Positions 26,419 to 34,564 of a stretch of DNA of 64,000 nucleotides are shown here, in pieces. The translations under genes and the position numbers were made by a program. How positions within the stretch are numbered: position 1 is the stretch's first letter; every line of letters begins with the position of its first letter. The notes beneath the pieces were generated by a model. That model saw nothing but the letters and a program-made list of their open reading frames with translations. It made no database searches and was not told where the DNA came from. The DNA is taken from NCBI RefSeq assembly GCF_008329905.1, contig NZ_CP032155.1, forward strand, positions 3,906,001-3,970,000. Direction: 5' to 3'. Source of the DNA: Mycobacterium sp. ELW1 (GTDB lineage: Bacteria > Actinomycetota > Actinomycetes > Mycobacteriales > Mycobacteriaceae).

Positions 26419-27822
26419 GTGACAACCGAATCGTCGCCCACAGGTTCTGCCGGGTCTTCGCTGGCCGCCCAGACGTACGCCGGCCGGATGCCGTCCCACG
26501 TCGGTGACATGGCAGTCGAAACCCACGGGATCGCCCCCATCCCGCCCGGCAACCGGTACGGCGGCGCGCGCCGGCTGTTCACCGTGTGGTTCGCCCCGCA
26601 GGTGAACATGACGGTGGTGTTCACCGGCACGCTGGCCGTGGTGCTCGGGCTGGGCTTCTGGCTGGGCCTGCTGGCGATGGTGATCGGCACGGTGATCGGC
26701 TCGCTGGCCGTCGCGTACCTGTCCACCTGGGGGCCTCGCACCGGTACCGCGCAACTTCCCAACGCGCGCATGGCATTTGGCGGCACCGTCGGCGTGGTGG
26801 CGGTGATCCAGTGGTTGTCGTCGATCGCCTGGGACGGCCTGGTCGGGTTGTTCGGCGGTGAGGCGCTCGCCGAACTTCTGGGCATGCCGTTCTGGTTGGC
26901 GGTGGTGATCGTGCTGGCGGCCCAGGGTGCGGTCGGCGTCTTCGGCTACGAGGTCATCCACCGGGTGCAGGCGGTGATGACGGTCGTGCTGATCGTTACG
27001 TTCGCGGTGTTCGCGTGGAAGCTGATCAGCGGTCATCAGGTGATCTCATTGCCCACCCTGGGCGGCGCGGACCTGGCCGGAGCATTCGCTCTGGAGGTCA
27101 CCATCGCGCTGAGCCTGGCGATCTCGTGGGCCAGCTACGCCTCGGACTACAGCCGGTATCTGCCCGTCACCACCTCCCGCACGGCCGTGTTCGGCTACAC
27201 CTTCGGCGGTCTGGCGGTGGCCTACATCGCCGTGCAGGCGATCGGGGTGGCCGCGGCGGGCACGCTCACCGACCAGACCGCGCAGGGCGTGCGCGACATC
27301 ATGGGCGGCGGCGTGCTGGGCGCGGTGGCGCTGCTGGTGATCGCGCTGGGGTCGGTGGCCTCCAATGCGATGAACGACTACAGCGGCTCGCTGGCGTTGC
27401 AGACCGTCGGGGTGCGGGTGCGCCGGCCGGTGTCGGCGGTGGTGGTGGTGGTGATCGCGTTCGCGCTGATCATGTGGCTGCACTCCGGTGACCTGGCATC
27501 GCGCTTCCAGGGTGTGCTGTTGTTCGTCAGCTACTGGATTCCGGCGTTCGTGGCGATCGTGGCGATCGATTGGCGGTTCCGCAGCGCCGGTCGTGACGTC
27601 GTGAACCCGGCCGACGAGGTCACCCCCCGCACCGATGCGGTCGTCGCGTTGGCGGCGTTCTTCGTGGCGTTCGCGGCGGCGGTTCCGTTCATGCACACAA
27701 ATCTGATCGTCGGCCCCGTGGCGACGGCCCTGCACGGCGCCGATCTGGCGTATTTCGTGAATTTCCTTGTCGCAGCAGCGGTTTACGGCGGCTATCGAAT
27801 CTTAAGCGCGCGCAGGCCCTAG
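26419..27822 (+). CDS. NCS1 family purine/cytosine permease
   Basis: This 467-residue protein has about 12 membrane segments. NCS1 features are ETHGIAPIPPGNRYGG before the first segment, WFAPQVNMTVVFTG in segment 1, and SWASYASDYSRYLP in the middle, where family members bind substrate and cation. The family imports nucleobases, hydantoins, thiamine or related compounds with H+ or Na+. No catabolic gene adjoins it, so the substrate remains open. GTG start with a leaderless-type promoter. Its stop overlaps the stop of the convergent small gene (CTAG). Confidence 0.88.
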   Translation: MTTESSPTGSAGSSLAAQTYAGRMPSHVGDMAVETHGIAPIPPGNRYGGARRLFTVWFAPQVNMTVVFTGTLAVVLGLGFWLGLLAMVIGTVIGSLAVAYLSTWGPRTGTAQLPNARMAFGGTVGVVAVIQWLSSIAWDGLVGLFGGEALAELLGMPFWLAVVIVLAAQGAVGVFGYEVIHRVQAVMTVVLIVTFAVFAWKLISGHQVISLPTLGGADLAGAFALEVTIALSLAISWASYASDYSRYLPVTTSRTAVFGYTFGGLAVAYIAVQAIGVAAAGTLTDQTAQGVRDIMGGGVLGAVALLVIALGSVASNAMNDYSGSLALQTVGVRVRRPVSAVVVVVIAFALIMWLHSGDLASRFQGVLLFVSYWIPAFVAIVAIDWRFRSAGRDVVNPADEVTPRTDAVVALAAFFVAFAAAVPFMHTNLIVGPVATALHGADLAYFVNFLVAAAVYGGYRILSARRP

Positions 27823-28145
27823 AGGTCGAAGCGGCGCTCCAGCGCGTCGAGGAGTCGACGCACCTCGTTGATCCGTGCGTTGAACCGTTGCAGGTCGTGA
27901 CGCAGCCGGATCTCACTGTGATTGCTCCGCGCGGTCCGGATACGCGCGGCCTGGCTGCCGAGTTCGTCCAGCTCACGCAGCAGCATCTGCTCGAACACCC
28001 GCGCCTGCGCCTGATCGCCGGGATGTGCCGACCCGGCAGATCCGGCCCCGAGGTCCTCGTGCGAAACGGCCAACACGCTCATCGGCACAGCCTGGCCCGC
28101 GTTGGGCCCCGGGCAGTTACCGCGCCGTACCGGTCGGGTAAGCAT
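27819..28145 (-). CDS. Small coiled-coil hypothetical protein
   Basis: This 108-residue protein starts at ATG 28145 with GGGGTG seven bases upstream. The N-terminal ~45 residues are Gly/Pro/Ala-rich. From about 46 to the end it is a charged amphipathic helix (QARVFEQMLLRELDELG, then LQRFNARINEVRRLLDALE), likely a coiled coil. No family is recognised. It lies 40 bases downstream of the MFS exporter gene on the same strand and may be its last cistron. A second ATG, 21 codons in (28082), is an alternative start. Confidence 0.55.
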   Translation of the reverse strand: MLTRPVRRGNCPGPNAGQAVPMSVLAVSHEDLGAGSAGSAHPGDQAQARVFEQMLLRELDELGSQAARIRTARSNHSEIRLRHDLQRFNARINEVRRLLDALERRFDL

Positions 28146-28185
28146 CAGTTCACCCCGGCGCCGGCTGCGGTGTGAGGCGACGGTC

Positions 28186-29679
28186 CTAGAGCTCGCCGGC
28201 CTCGACGGCCTCACGGGTGTGCTGGGCGGCGGCGATGTCGCGGGTCGAGAACCCGATGCCCAGCGCGGCCACCCCCACCAGCACGGCGATGCCGGCCACC
28301 CACAGCAGCGAATACGTATAGCCCTGGCCCAGCGCATCGAGCTGGGCGGGCGTCATGTACTTGACCGGCCCCGTCGTCCCGCCCAGGTACAGCGTTCGCG
28401 ACGTCTGCACCGCCTGGACGATCACCAGGACCAGCGGACCACCCAGGTTGAAGACCATCAACGTGACCGATGAGACGGGACCGATCTCGCGCGGTCCGAC
28501 TCCGGCAAGCGTGCACAGCGGCAAGATCACCGAGATGATCCCGATGCCAAGACCACCGACGACGATCGGGACGAACAGGTCGGGGAAATACGGGATCGAC
28601 CGATTCAACGTCGACCCGTAGAGCATCGCCGCCAGCACCAGCAGACCACCGCCCAGGATCACCCACCGCGGCGCGATCCGCAGCGCCAGTTTGGTGGCCG
28701 CGACATTGCCCACCACGAACGCCGCAGCGAACGGCATGAAGCAGATCCCCGCGCGCAACGGCGAGTAGCCGAGCACATCCTGGACCAGCAGGCCGATCAT
28801 CACGCTCAGCGTGAGCATCACGCCGCCGGCCATGAAGTACGCCGCGAAAGACGCGACGCGGCTGCGATTGTCGAAGATCGAGAATGGCACCAGCGGGTTG
28901 TCGGCACCGCGCTCGACGATCAGGAACGAGATGAAGAACACCGCCGCGGCCACACCCGCCCCGATCACCCACGGATCAATCCAGCCGCGCGGCGGGCCCT
29001 GGGTGAAGACCAGCACGGCCGAGGTGCACGCCAGCGTGGCCAGCAGCGCGCCGGTGATGTCGAGCTTGAGTCTTTCGTGCCGGGTCTCCTCGAGCCGGGT
29101 CAGACCCACGACGATGATGAAGATTCCGATCGGGACATTGACCAGGAAGGCCAGCCGCCAGGACAGGCCGGTCACCGCACCGCCGGCGACGAGACCGAGC
29201 ACCGACCCCAGGCCCTGCATGGCGGCCGAGACGGCGAGCGCCTGATTGCGGGCATGCCCGACGGCGTAGGTGGTGGCGATCAGCGCCAGGCCCGTCGGTG
29301 CGGCCACCGCGGCGCCCATCCCCTGCACGGCGCGCGCCACGATCAGCGTCCACTGGTCGTTGGCCAGACCGCAGGCCAGTGATGCGATGGTGAACACCCC
29401 GACGCCGGAGATGAATGCGCGTTTGTGGCCGACGGCGTCGCCGACACGACCACCGAGCAGCAGCAGGCCACCGAAGGCCAGCACGTAGGCGGTGATCACC
29501 CAGCTCTTGGAGGCATCCGACAGGCCGAGCTCGGCCTGCATCCGCGGCAGCGCGACGATCACGATCGTGCCGTCCAGCGTGGACATCAGCTGCATACCGG
29601 TGATCGCGACGATCGCCAGCCCCAGCACTCTGGAGGAAAGTGGTCTGGTGGTCGGCTGACGACCACTCACACCAGACAT
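28186..29679 (-). CDS. MFS drug-exporter-like transporter, EfpA paralogue
   Basis: This 497-residue, 14-segment major facilitator of the DHA2 type has STLDGTIVIVALPRMQAELGLS in helix 1, LLGGRVGDAVGHKRAF (motif A) and the antiporter motif region GLVAGGAVTGLSWRLAFLVNVPIG. It is similar to the next gene, efpA, from end to end, including the rare tail TREAVEAGEL versus VKEAIDAGEL and the loop RTLYLGGTTGPVK. The pair looks like a tandem duplication. Its promoter also copies that of efpA: TAGGGT eight bases before ATG 29679. Likely an H+-coupled exporter of drugs or lipids. Confidence 0.88.
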   Translation of the reverse strand: MSGVSGRQPTTRPLSSRVLGLAIVAITGMQLMSTLDGTIVIVALPRMQAELGLSDASKSWVITAYVLAFGGLLLLGGRVGDAVGHKRAFISGVGVFTIASLACGLANDQWTLIVARAVQGMGAAVAAPTGLALIATTYAVGHARNQALAVSAAMQGLGSVLGLVAGGAVTGLSWRLAFLVNVPIGIFIIVVGLTRLEETRHERLKLDITGALLATLACTSAVLVFTQGPPRGWIDPWVIGAGVAAAVFFISFLIVERGADNPLVPFSIFDNRSRVASFAAYFMAGGVMLTLSVMIGLLVQDVLGYSPLRAGICFMPFAAAFVVGNVAATKLALRIAPRWVILGGGLLVLAAMLYGSTLNRSIPYFPDLFVPIVVGGLGIGIISVILPLCTLAGVGPREIGPVSSVTLMVFNLGGPLVLVIVQAVQTSRTLYLGGTTGPVKYMTPAQLDALGQGYTYSLLWVAGIAVLVGVAALGIGFSTRDIAAAQHTREAVEAGEL

Positions 29680-29687
29680 GGGTTACT

Positions 29688-29711
29688 ACCCTACTGTCCG
29701 CCACGGCGGAC
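29688..29711 (-). promoter_or_regulatory. -10 box TAGGGT plus 16-bp palindrome upstream of the EfpA paralogue
   Basis: TAGGGT occupies 29688-29693, eight bases before ATG 29679. Directly upstream, 29696-29711 reads GTCCGCCACGGCGGAC on the plus strand, with perfect 7-base arms around AC. It falls between the -10 and -35 positions, a typical repressor location. It could instead be the hairpin of a terminator for efpA, but no U-tract follows. Confidence 0.55.
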
Positions 29712-29731
29712 GTTGGTGAACCCTCGCGGAG

Positions 29732-31300
29732 TTACAGCTCTCCGGCGTCGATCGCTTCCTTGACTTCCTGGGCGTGCGCGACCTGCTCAGCGGTGTAGCC
29801 GATGAACAGCGCGACGGCGCCGACGATCACCGCGACGGCGGCGACCCACAGCAAGCCGTAGGTGTAGCCCTGGTCCAGGGCGTGCAGCTGCACCTCGTTC
29901 ATCTTCTTCACCGGACCGGTGGTGCCGCCCAAGTACAGGGTGCGCGAGGTGATCACGGCCTGGACGATGGCGAGCACGACGGGTCCGCCGAGGTTCTGCA
30001 GCATCAGCGCGATCGCCGACACAGGGCCGATCTGATCGAAGCCGACACCCGCGATGGCCGAGACGGTCAGCGGCACGACGATCATGCCGATGCCGAAGCC
30101 GCCGACGGTGATCGGCAGGACCAGGTTCGGGAAGTACGGGATACCGCCGTTGAGCGTGGAGCCGTAGAGCATCGCGGCCAGCACCAGCACACCACCGGCA
30201 ATCACGAGGATCCGCGGCGGGAAGCGGGAAACCAACTGCGAGGATGCGCCGAGACCGATGCCGAGGGCGATCACGAACGGAATGAAGCCGATCCCGGCCT
30301 TCAGTGCGCTGTAGCCCATGATGTCCTGCACATACAGGCCGATCAGCACGGTCAGCGTGAACATCACGCCGCCGGCCAGGAACACTGCGGCGAAGGTGGC
30401 CAGCCGGTTGCGGTCGCGGAACAAGGTGAACGGCACCACGGGGTTGACCGCGCGCCGTTCGACGAACGCGAACGCGACGAAGGCCAGCACGGCCGCCACG
30501 CCGGAGGCCAGGGTGATGGGTGACTGCCAACCGTTCTCGGGCGCCTGGGCGAAGCCGAAGACCGCCGCGGTGCAGCCCACCGTGGCCAGCAGCGCGCCTG
30601 CGGCATCCATCTTCATGCGCTCGCGGTGGGTCTCGCGCAGGGTCCTTCGAGCCAGGTAGATCATCAGCAGGCCGATCGGCACGTTCACCAGGAACGCCAG
30701 CCGCCAGGACGCCTCGACCAGCGCGCCGCCGACCACCAGGCCCATCACCGAGCCGATGCCCGTCATCGCTGCGAACACCGCGGTCGCCGCGTTGCGCGCC
30801 GGGCCTTTCGGGAAGGTGGTGGCCACCAGGGCCAGCCCGGTCGGTGAGGCGATCGCGGCACCGACACCTTGGAGCAGCCGTGCGATCACCAGCGTCGCCT
30901 CGTCCCACGCGACACCGCACAGGACGGACGCGATAGTGAACAGCGCGACGCCGACGATGAAGGTGCGCTTGCGGCCGATGGTGTCGCCCAGTCGACCGCC
31001 GAGCAGCATCAGCCCGCCGAAGGTCAGCACATAGGCGGTGATGACCCAGCTACGGCCGGCATCGGACAGCGCCAGTTCGTCCTGGATCTTGGGCAGCGCG
31101 ACGATCGCGACCGTACTGTCCATCGTGGCCAGCAGCTGCATGCCACCGATGGCGGTCACCGCGGCGAAGAACCGCCGAGACGGTAACCAGCTGGGGATGT
31201 ACTTGTTGGTCTTCGCTAGAGCTGCCGGCTCGAGGCGCATAGGGACCGCGCGCTCAGAACTGTTGGCGGTCGCCCGCGCAGCGTCGTTGAGGGCCGTCAT
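29732..31300 (-). CDS. efpA: MFS efflux transporter EfpA
   Basis: This 522-residue DHA2-type exporter has 14 predicted helices: an N-terminal cytoplasmic extension of about 40 residues, then MQLLATMDSTVAIVALPKIQ (helix 1), LLGGRLGDTIGRKRTF (motif A) and GLVVGGALVEASWRLAFLVNVPIG (antiporter motif region). It is collinear with M. tuberculosis Rv2846c, an essential proton-coupled exporter linked to lipid transport and drug tolerance. ATG 31300 has TAGGGT eight bases upstream. A paralogue follows 52 bases downstream; both end in a nearly identical acidic tail. Confidence 0.92.
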   Translation of the reverse strand: MTALNDAARATANSSERAVPMRLEPAALAKTNKYIPSWLPSRRFFAAVTAIGGMQLLATMDSTVAIVALPKIQDELALSDAGRSWVITAYVLTFGGLMLLGGRLGDTIGRKRTFIVGVALFTIASVLCGVAWDEATLVIARLLQGVGAAIASPTGLALVATTFPKGPARNAATAVFAAMTGIGSVMGLVVGGALVEASWRLAFLVNVPIGLLMIYLARRTLRETHRERMKMDAAGALLATVGCTAAVFGFAQAPENGWQSPITLASGVAAVLAFVAFAFVERRAVNPVVPFTLFRDRNRLATFAAVFLAGGVMFTLTVLIGLYVQDIMGYSALKAGIGFIPFVIALGIGLGASSQLVSRFPPRILVIAGGVLVLAAMLYGSTLNGGIPYFPNLVLPITVGGFGIGMIVVPLTVSAIAGVGFDQIGPVSAIALMLQNLGGPVVLAIVQAVITSRTLYLGGTTGPVKKMNEVQLHALDQGYTYGLLWVAAVAVIVGAVALFIGYTAEQVAHAQEVKEAIDAGEL

Positions 31301-31308
31301 ACCGAGCT

Positions 31309-31314
31309 ACCCTA
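31309..31314 (-). promoter_or_regulatory. -10 box TAGGGT of efpA, leaderless
   Basis: TAGGGT lies eight bases before ATG 31300. The surrounding GTAGGGTAG is shared with the promoter of the paralogue. The 33-base gap to cysG also holds AT-rich sequence with CTTTAAAG and CTTAAG. Confidence 0.6.
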
Positions 31315-31333
31315 CAGTAATCTTAAGGAATCT

Positions 31334-32557
31334 TTAAAGGCCGAAAGCTCCGGGAAGGCCCGCAACGGGGCCGATGACGATGATTGCCGGGGGCCTAATA
31401 CCGTCGGCTCGAATCCGATCCGGCGCATCGCGCAGTGTGGTCCGGAGTACGCGTTCGGCGGCCGTGGTGCCGTGTTGCACCACCAATACCGGTGTTTCCG
31501 CAGGTCGGCCGCCCGACATCAGTGCTTGGGCAAACAACTCGATGCGTTCGACCGCCATCAACAAAACTAGCGTTCCCGACAATTGCGCCAGCGCATTCCA
31601 ATTCACTAACGATTCCGGATGGTCGGGTGCCAAATGGCCGCTGACCACCACGAATTCGTGATTGACGGCGCGGTGGGTGACGGGAACACCAGCCATGGCC
31701 GGCACCGATATGGCACTGGTCACACCGGGTACGACTGTGACCGGGATACCGGCCTCGGCGCAGGCGAGAACTTCCTCATATCCGCGGGCGAACACGAACG
31801 GATCGCCGCCCTTGAAGCGCACCACGAACCGCCCCTCCCGGGCGCGATCTATAAGGATTTTGTTTATCGCCTCCTGCGCCATCGCCCGGCCGTACGGGAT
31901 CTTCGCGGCGTCGATGACCTCGACGTGCGGGCCGAGTTCGGCGAGCAGTTCCGGCGGAGCCAACCGGTCGGCGACGACGACGTCGGCCCGGGCAAGCAGC
32001 CGCCGGCCGCGCACGGTGATCAGCTCGGGGTCACCGGGACCGCCGCCGACCAGGGCGACGCTGCCGGGCGTGACGTCGTCGGGAGCGTCGGTGGTGATCA
32101 GTCCCTGCTGGAAGGCTTCGCGGATGGCCGTGCGGATCGCCGCCGACCGGCGGTGCTCCCCACCGGCCAGCACACCCACGAGAAGCCCGTCGTGGTCGAA
32201 CGAGGCCGGGGTGACCGCGCTGCCTTCGCGGGCGATGTCGGCGCGCACACAGAAAATCTGCCTGCGGTCGGCCTCGGCGACGATGGCGGCGTTGACGTTC
32301 GCGTCGTCGGTCGCGGCGATGGCGTACCAGGCGCCCTCGAGGTCACCGTCGCGGTAGTCCCGCAATTCCAGTGTGATGCCGGGGTCCGTGGTGGTCAGTA
32401 CCTCGACGGCCGGCGTCGCGGCCCGCGCGATCACGTGCACATCGGCGTCGCGGGCCATCAGGAGCGGAATCCGCCGCTGGGCCACTGTTCCGCCGCCGAT
32501 CACGACGACCTTCTTGCCGCCCAGGCGTAAGCCGACGAGGTAGGCGTTCTCGGTCAC
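31334..32557 (-). CDS. cysG: Siroheme synthase / uroporphyrinogen-III C-methyltransferase CysG
   Basis: This 407-residue fusion has an N-terminal NAD-binding precorrin-2 dehydrogenase-like domain (KKVVVIGGGTVAQRR, about 1-150) and a C-terminal SAM-dependent uroporphyrinogen-III methyltransferase domain (VGGGPGDPELITVRG, then RFKGGDPFVFARGYEE). It makes precorrin-2 and probably siroheme for sulfite and nitrite reductases, and feeds the cobalamin branch. GTG 32557 overlaps the cobB stop (GTGA). Last gene of the leftward mqo-GNAT-chelatase-cobO-cobB-cysG run. Confidence 0.93.
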   Translation of the reverse strand: MTENAYLVGLRLGGKKVVVIGGGTVAQRRIPLLMARDADVHVIARAATPAVEVLTTTDPGITLELRDYRDGDLEGAWYAIAATDDANVNAAIVAEADRRQIFCVRADIAREGSAVTPASFDHDGLLVGVLAGGEHRRSAAIRTAIREAFQQGLITTDAPDDVTPGSVALVGGGPGDPELITVRGRRLLARADVVVADRLAPPELLAELGPHVEVIDAAKIPYGRAMAQEAINKILIDRAREGRFVVRFKGGDPFVFARGYEEVLACAEAGIPVTVVPGVTSAISVPAMAGVPVTHRAVNHEFVVVSGHLAPDHPESLVNWNALAQLSGTLVLLMAVERIELFAQALMSGGRPAETPVLVVQHGTTAAERVLRTTLRDAPDRIRADGIRPPAIIVIGPVAGLPGAFGL

Positions 32558-33933
32558 CGGGGCAGCCTAGTCAAGGTTGCGTGCGCGACAAATCGAGCGA
32601 CCGAGTGCGGTTGGCCCACCGGGTGGGTGTGCAGATACGACGCGTGCACCCCGGCGTGGATCGCGCCCTCCCGCACGGGCTGGCCGCCAAGGTTCCGGAA
32701 GGCCCAGGCCGACTCGGGCGCTTGAGTGAATTCTGCTGTGGTGCGGTGGAATTCGTGGCCGACGACGCGTTGACCCGCGGGATACAGCGATGAGTCGCAG
32801 ACCGCGACGGCCTCCCGGTAGCCCAGTGTCAGCCGCGGGGTGAACCGGGCAGAGCCGGCCAGCACGCCGCACATCGGGTGACCGTCCAGATCGTCCATCA
32901 GATAGGCCAGGCCGCCGCATTCGGCCTGCACGGGGGCGTGGCGGGCCAGCTCGTGGATCTGGGCGCGCAGTTCGGAATTCGCCGACAGGTCGGCCAGATG
33001 CTGCTCGGGAAAGCCGCCCGGCAGGATCAGTGCCGCGGTCCGCGCGGGCAGGCTGTCGCTGAGCGGATCGAATTCGACGACCTGCGCGCCGGCGGCCCGC
33101 AGCAGCTCGCGATGTTCGGCGTAGCCGAAGCTGAAGGCCTTGCCCGCGGCCATCGCGACCACCGGACGCCCCTCGCTCGGGTCCCCGACCACGTCCTCGG
33201 GTGTCCACGCCGGCACCGGAACCCGCGAGGCGCCGAGTGTGACGACGGCGGGCAGATCCACATGGCGGGCAACCAGTTCGGTCATCGCCGACACCGCGGC
33301 GCGGGCCTGCTCGCCGTGCTCGACGGCCGTGATCAACCCCAGATGCCGTGACGGCACCGCCAACTCGTCGTGGCGCGGGATCGAGCCCAGCACCGGTACC
33401 CCGACCGCCTCGCAGGCTTGGCGCAACACCTGTTCGTGGCGGTTGGTACCGACCCGGTTGAGAATCACCCCGCCGATGTGCACACCGGGGTGAAAGGTGG
33501 AGAAGCCCTGCAGCACCGCGGCGATGCTCTGCGACTGGCCGCGAGCGTCGACCACCAGGACGACGGGAGCGCCGAGCAGTTGGGCGACGTGGGCGGTGGA
33601 ACCGCGCGCGGGTGTGACCGGGTGCTCGTCGATGCGGCCGTCGAAAAGGCCCATCACGCCTTCAATCACGGCGATGTCGGCATCGCGGCTGCCGTGCCGG
33701 TACAGCGGGCCGATCAGCTCCTCGGGCACCAGAACCGGGTCGAGGTTGCGGCCCGGCCGGCCGGCGGCCACGGCGTGATACCCGGGGTCGATGAAGTCCG
33801 GCCCTACTTTGAACGGGGCGGGCCGGTGACCGGCCGCCCGCAGTGCGCCGATCAATCCGGTTGCGACGGTGGTCTTTCCGCTGCCCGACGCGGGCGCGCC
33901 GATGATGACGGCGGGAATGCTGGTCATGCTCAC
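32554..33933 (-). CDS. cobB: Cobyrinate / hydrogenobyrinate a,c-diamide synthase
   Basis: This 459-residue enzyme amidates carboxylates a and c of the corrin ring using glutamine and ATP. The N-terminal P-loop is GAPASGSGKTT, with the DxxD-type GPDFIDPGYH. The C-terminal glutamine amidotransferase domain has LPGGFPEQHLADLS and the nucleophile cysteine in QAECGGLAYL. GTG 33933 overlaps the cobO stop (GTGA); the frame begins one codon earlier with another GTG. Operon order as in Rv2848c. Confidence 0.94.
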   Translation of the reverse strand: MSMTSIPAVIIGAPASGSGKTTVATGLIGALRAAGHRPAPFKVGPDFIDPGYHAVAAGRPGRNLDPVLVPEELIGPLYRHGSRDADIAVIEGVMGLFDGRIDEHPVTPARGSTAHVAQLLGAPVVLVVDARGQSQSIAAVLQGFSTFHPGVHIGGVILNRVGTNRHEQVLRQACEAVGVPVLGSIPRHDELAVPSRHLGLITAVEHGEQARAAVSAMTELVARHVDLPAVVTLGASRVPVPAWTPEDVVGDPSEGRPVVAMAAGKAFSFGYAEHRELLRAAGAQVVEFDPLSDSLPARTAALILPGGFPEQHLADLSANSELRAQIHELARHAPVQAECGGLAYLMDDLDGHPMCGVLAGSARFTPRLTLGYREAVAVCDSSLYPAGQRVVGHEFHRTTAEFTQAPESAWAFRNLGGQPVREGAIHAGVHASYLHTHPVGQPHSVARFVAHATLTRLPR

Positions 33934-34544
33934 CACTCGATGCCGCGCTGGCCCTTACGGCCGGCGTCCATCGGATGTTTGACGCATGCCATCTCGGTCA
34001 CCAGGTCGGCGGCGTCGATAAGCCGCTGCGGCGCATCACGACCGGTGATCACCACGTGCTGGCCACCCGGCCGGTTGAGGAGCACCTCGACTACGTCTTC
34101 TACGGCAACCCAGCCCCATTTGAGCGGATAGGTGAACTCGTCGAGGACGTAGAAGTCGTGTCGTTGTTCGGCAAGGCGTCGGGCGATTTCGGTCCAGCCC
34201 TCGGCGGCTGCCCCGGCGTGATCGTCGGCGGTGCCGGCTTTCCGGGTCCAGGACCAGCCCGAGCCCATCTTGTGCCATTCCACCGCGCCGCCGAGTCCCT
34301 GCTCGTCGTGCAGCCGGCCGAGTTCGGCGAACGCCGACTCCTCACCGACCTTCCATTTGGCACTCTTGACGAATTGGAAGACCGCCACGCTCATTCCGGC
34401 GTTCCACGCGCGCAATGCCATTCCGAACGCCGCGGTGGATTTACCCTTGCCCGGCCCGGTGTGCACGGCCAGCACCGGGGTGTTGCGGCGGGCCCGGGTG
34501 GTCAGCCCGTCGTTCGGCACGGTGAGCGGCTGACCCTGCGGCAT
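33930..34544 (-). CDS. cobO: Cob(I)yrinic acid a,c-diamide adenosyltransferase
   Basis: This 204-residue CobO/BtuR-type enzyme adds the 5'-deoxyadenosyl group to the corrinoid cobalt. The P-loop is HTGPGKGKSTAAFG, followed by GMSVAVFQFVK, YVLDEFTYPLKWGW and VVITGRDAP, all family hallmarks. The ATG at 34544 follows AAAGG at eight bases. Translationally coupled to cobB. Confidence 0.94.
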   Translation of the reverse strand: MPQGQPLTVPNDGLTTRARRNTPVLAVHTGPGKGKSTAAFGMALRAWNAGMSVAVFQFVKSAKWKVGEESAFAELGRLHDEQGLGGAVEWHKMGSGWSWTRKAGTADDHAGAAAEGWTEIARRLAEQRHDFYVLDEFTYPLKWGWVAVEDVVEVLLNRPGGQHVVITGRDAPQRLIDAADLVTEMACVKHPMDAGRKGQRGIEW

Positions 34545-34564
34545 GGACGTTGACCTTTCGACGT

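Noticed and set aside
29696..29711. Palindrome as a rho-independent terminator of efpA
   Set aside because: The loop would be only two bases and no run of T follows on the minus strand; its place between -10 and -35 of the next gene fits an operator better.
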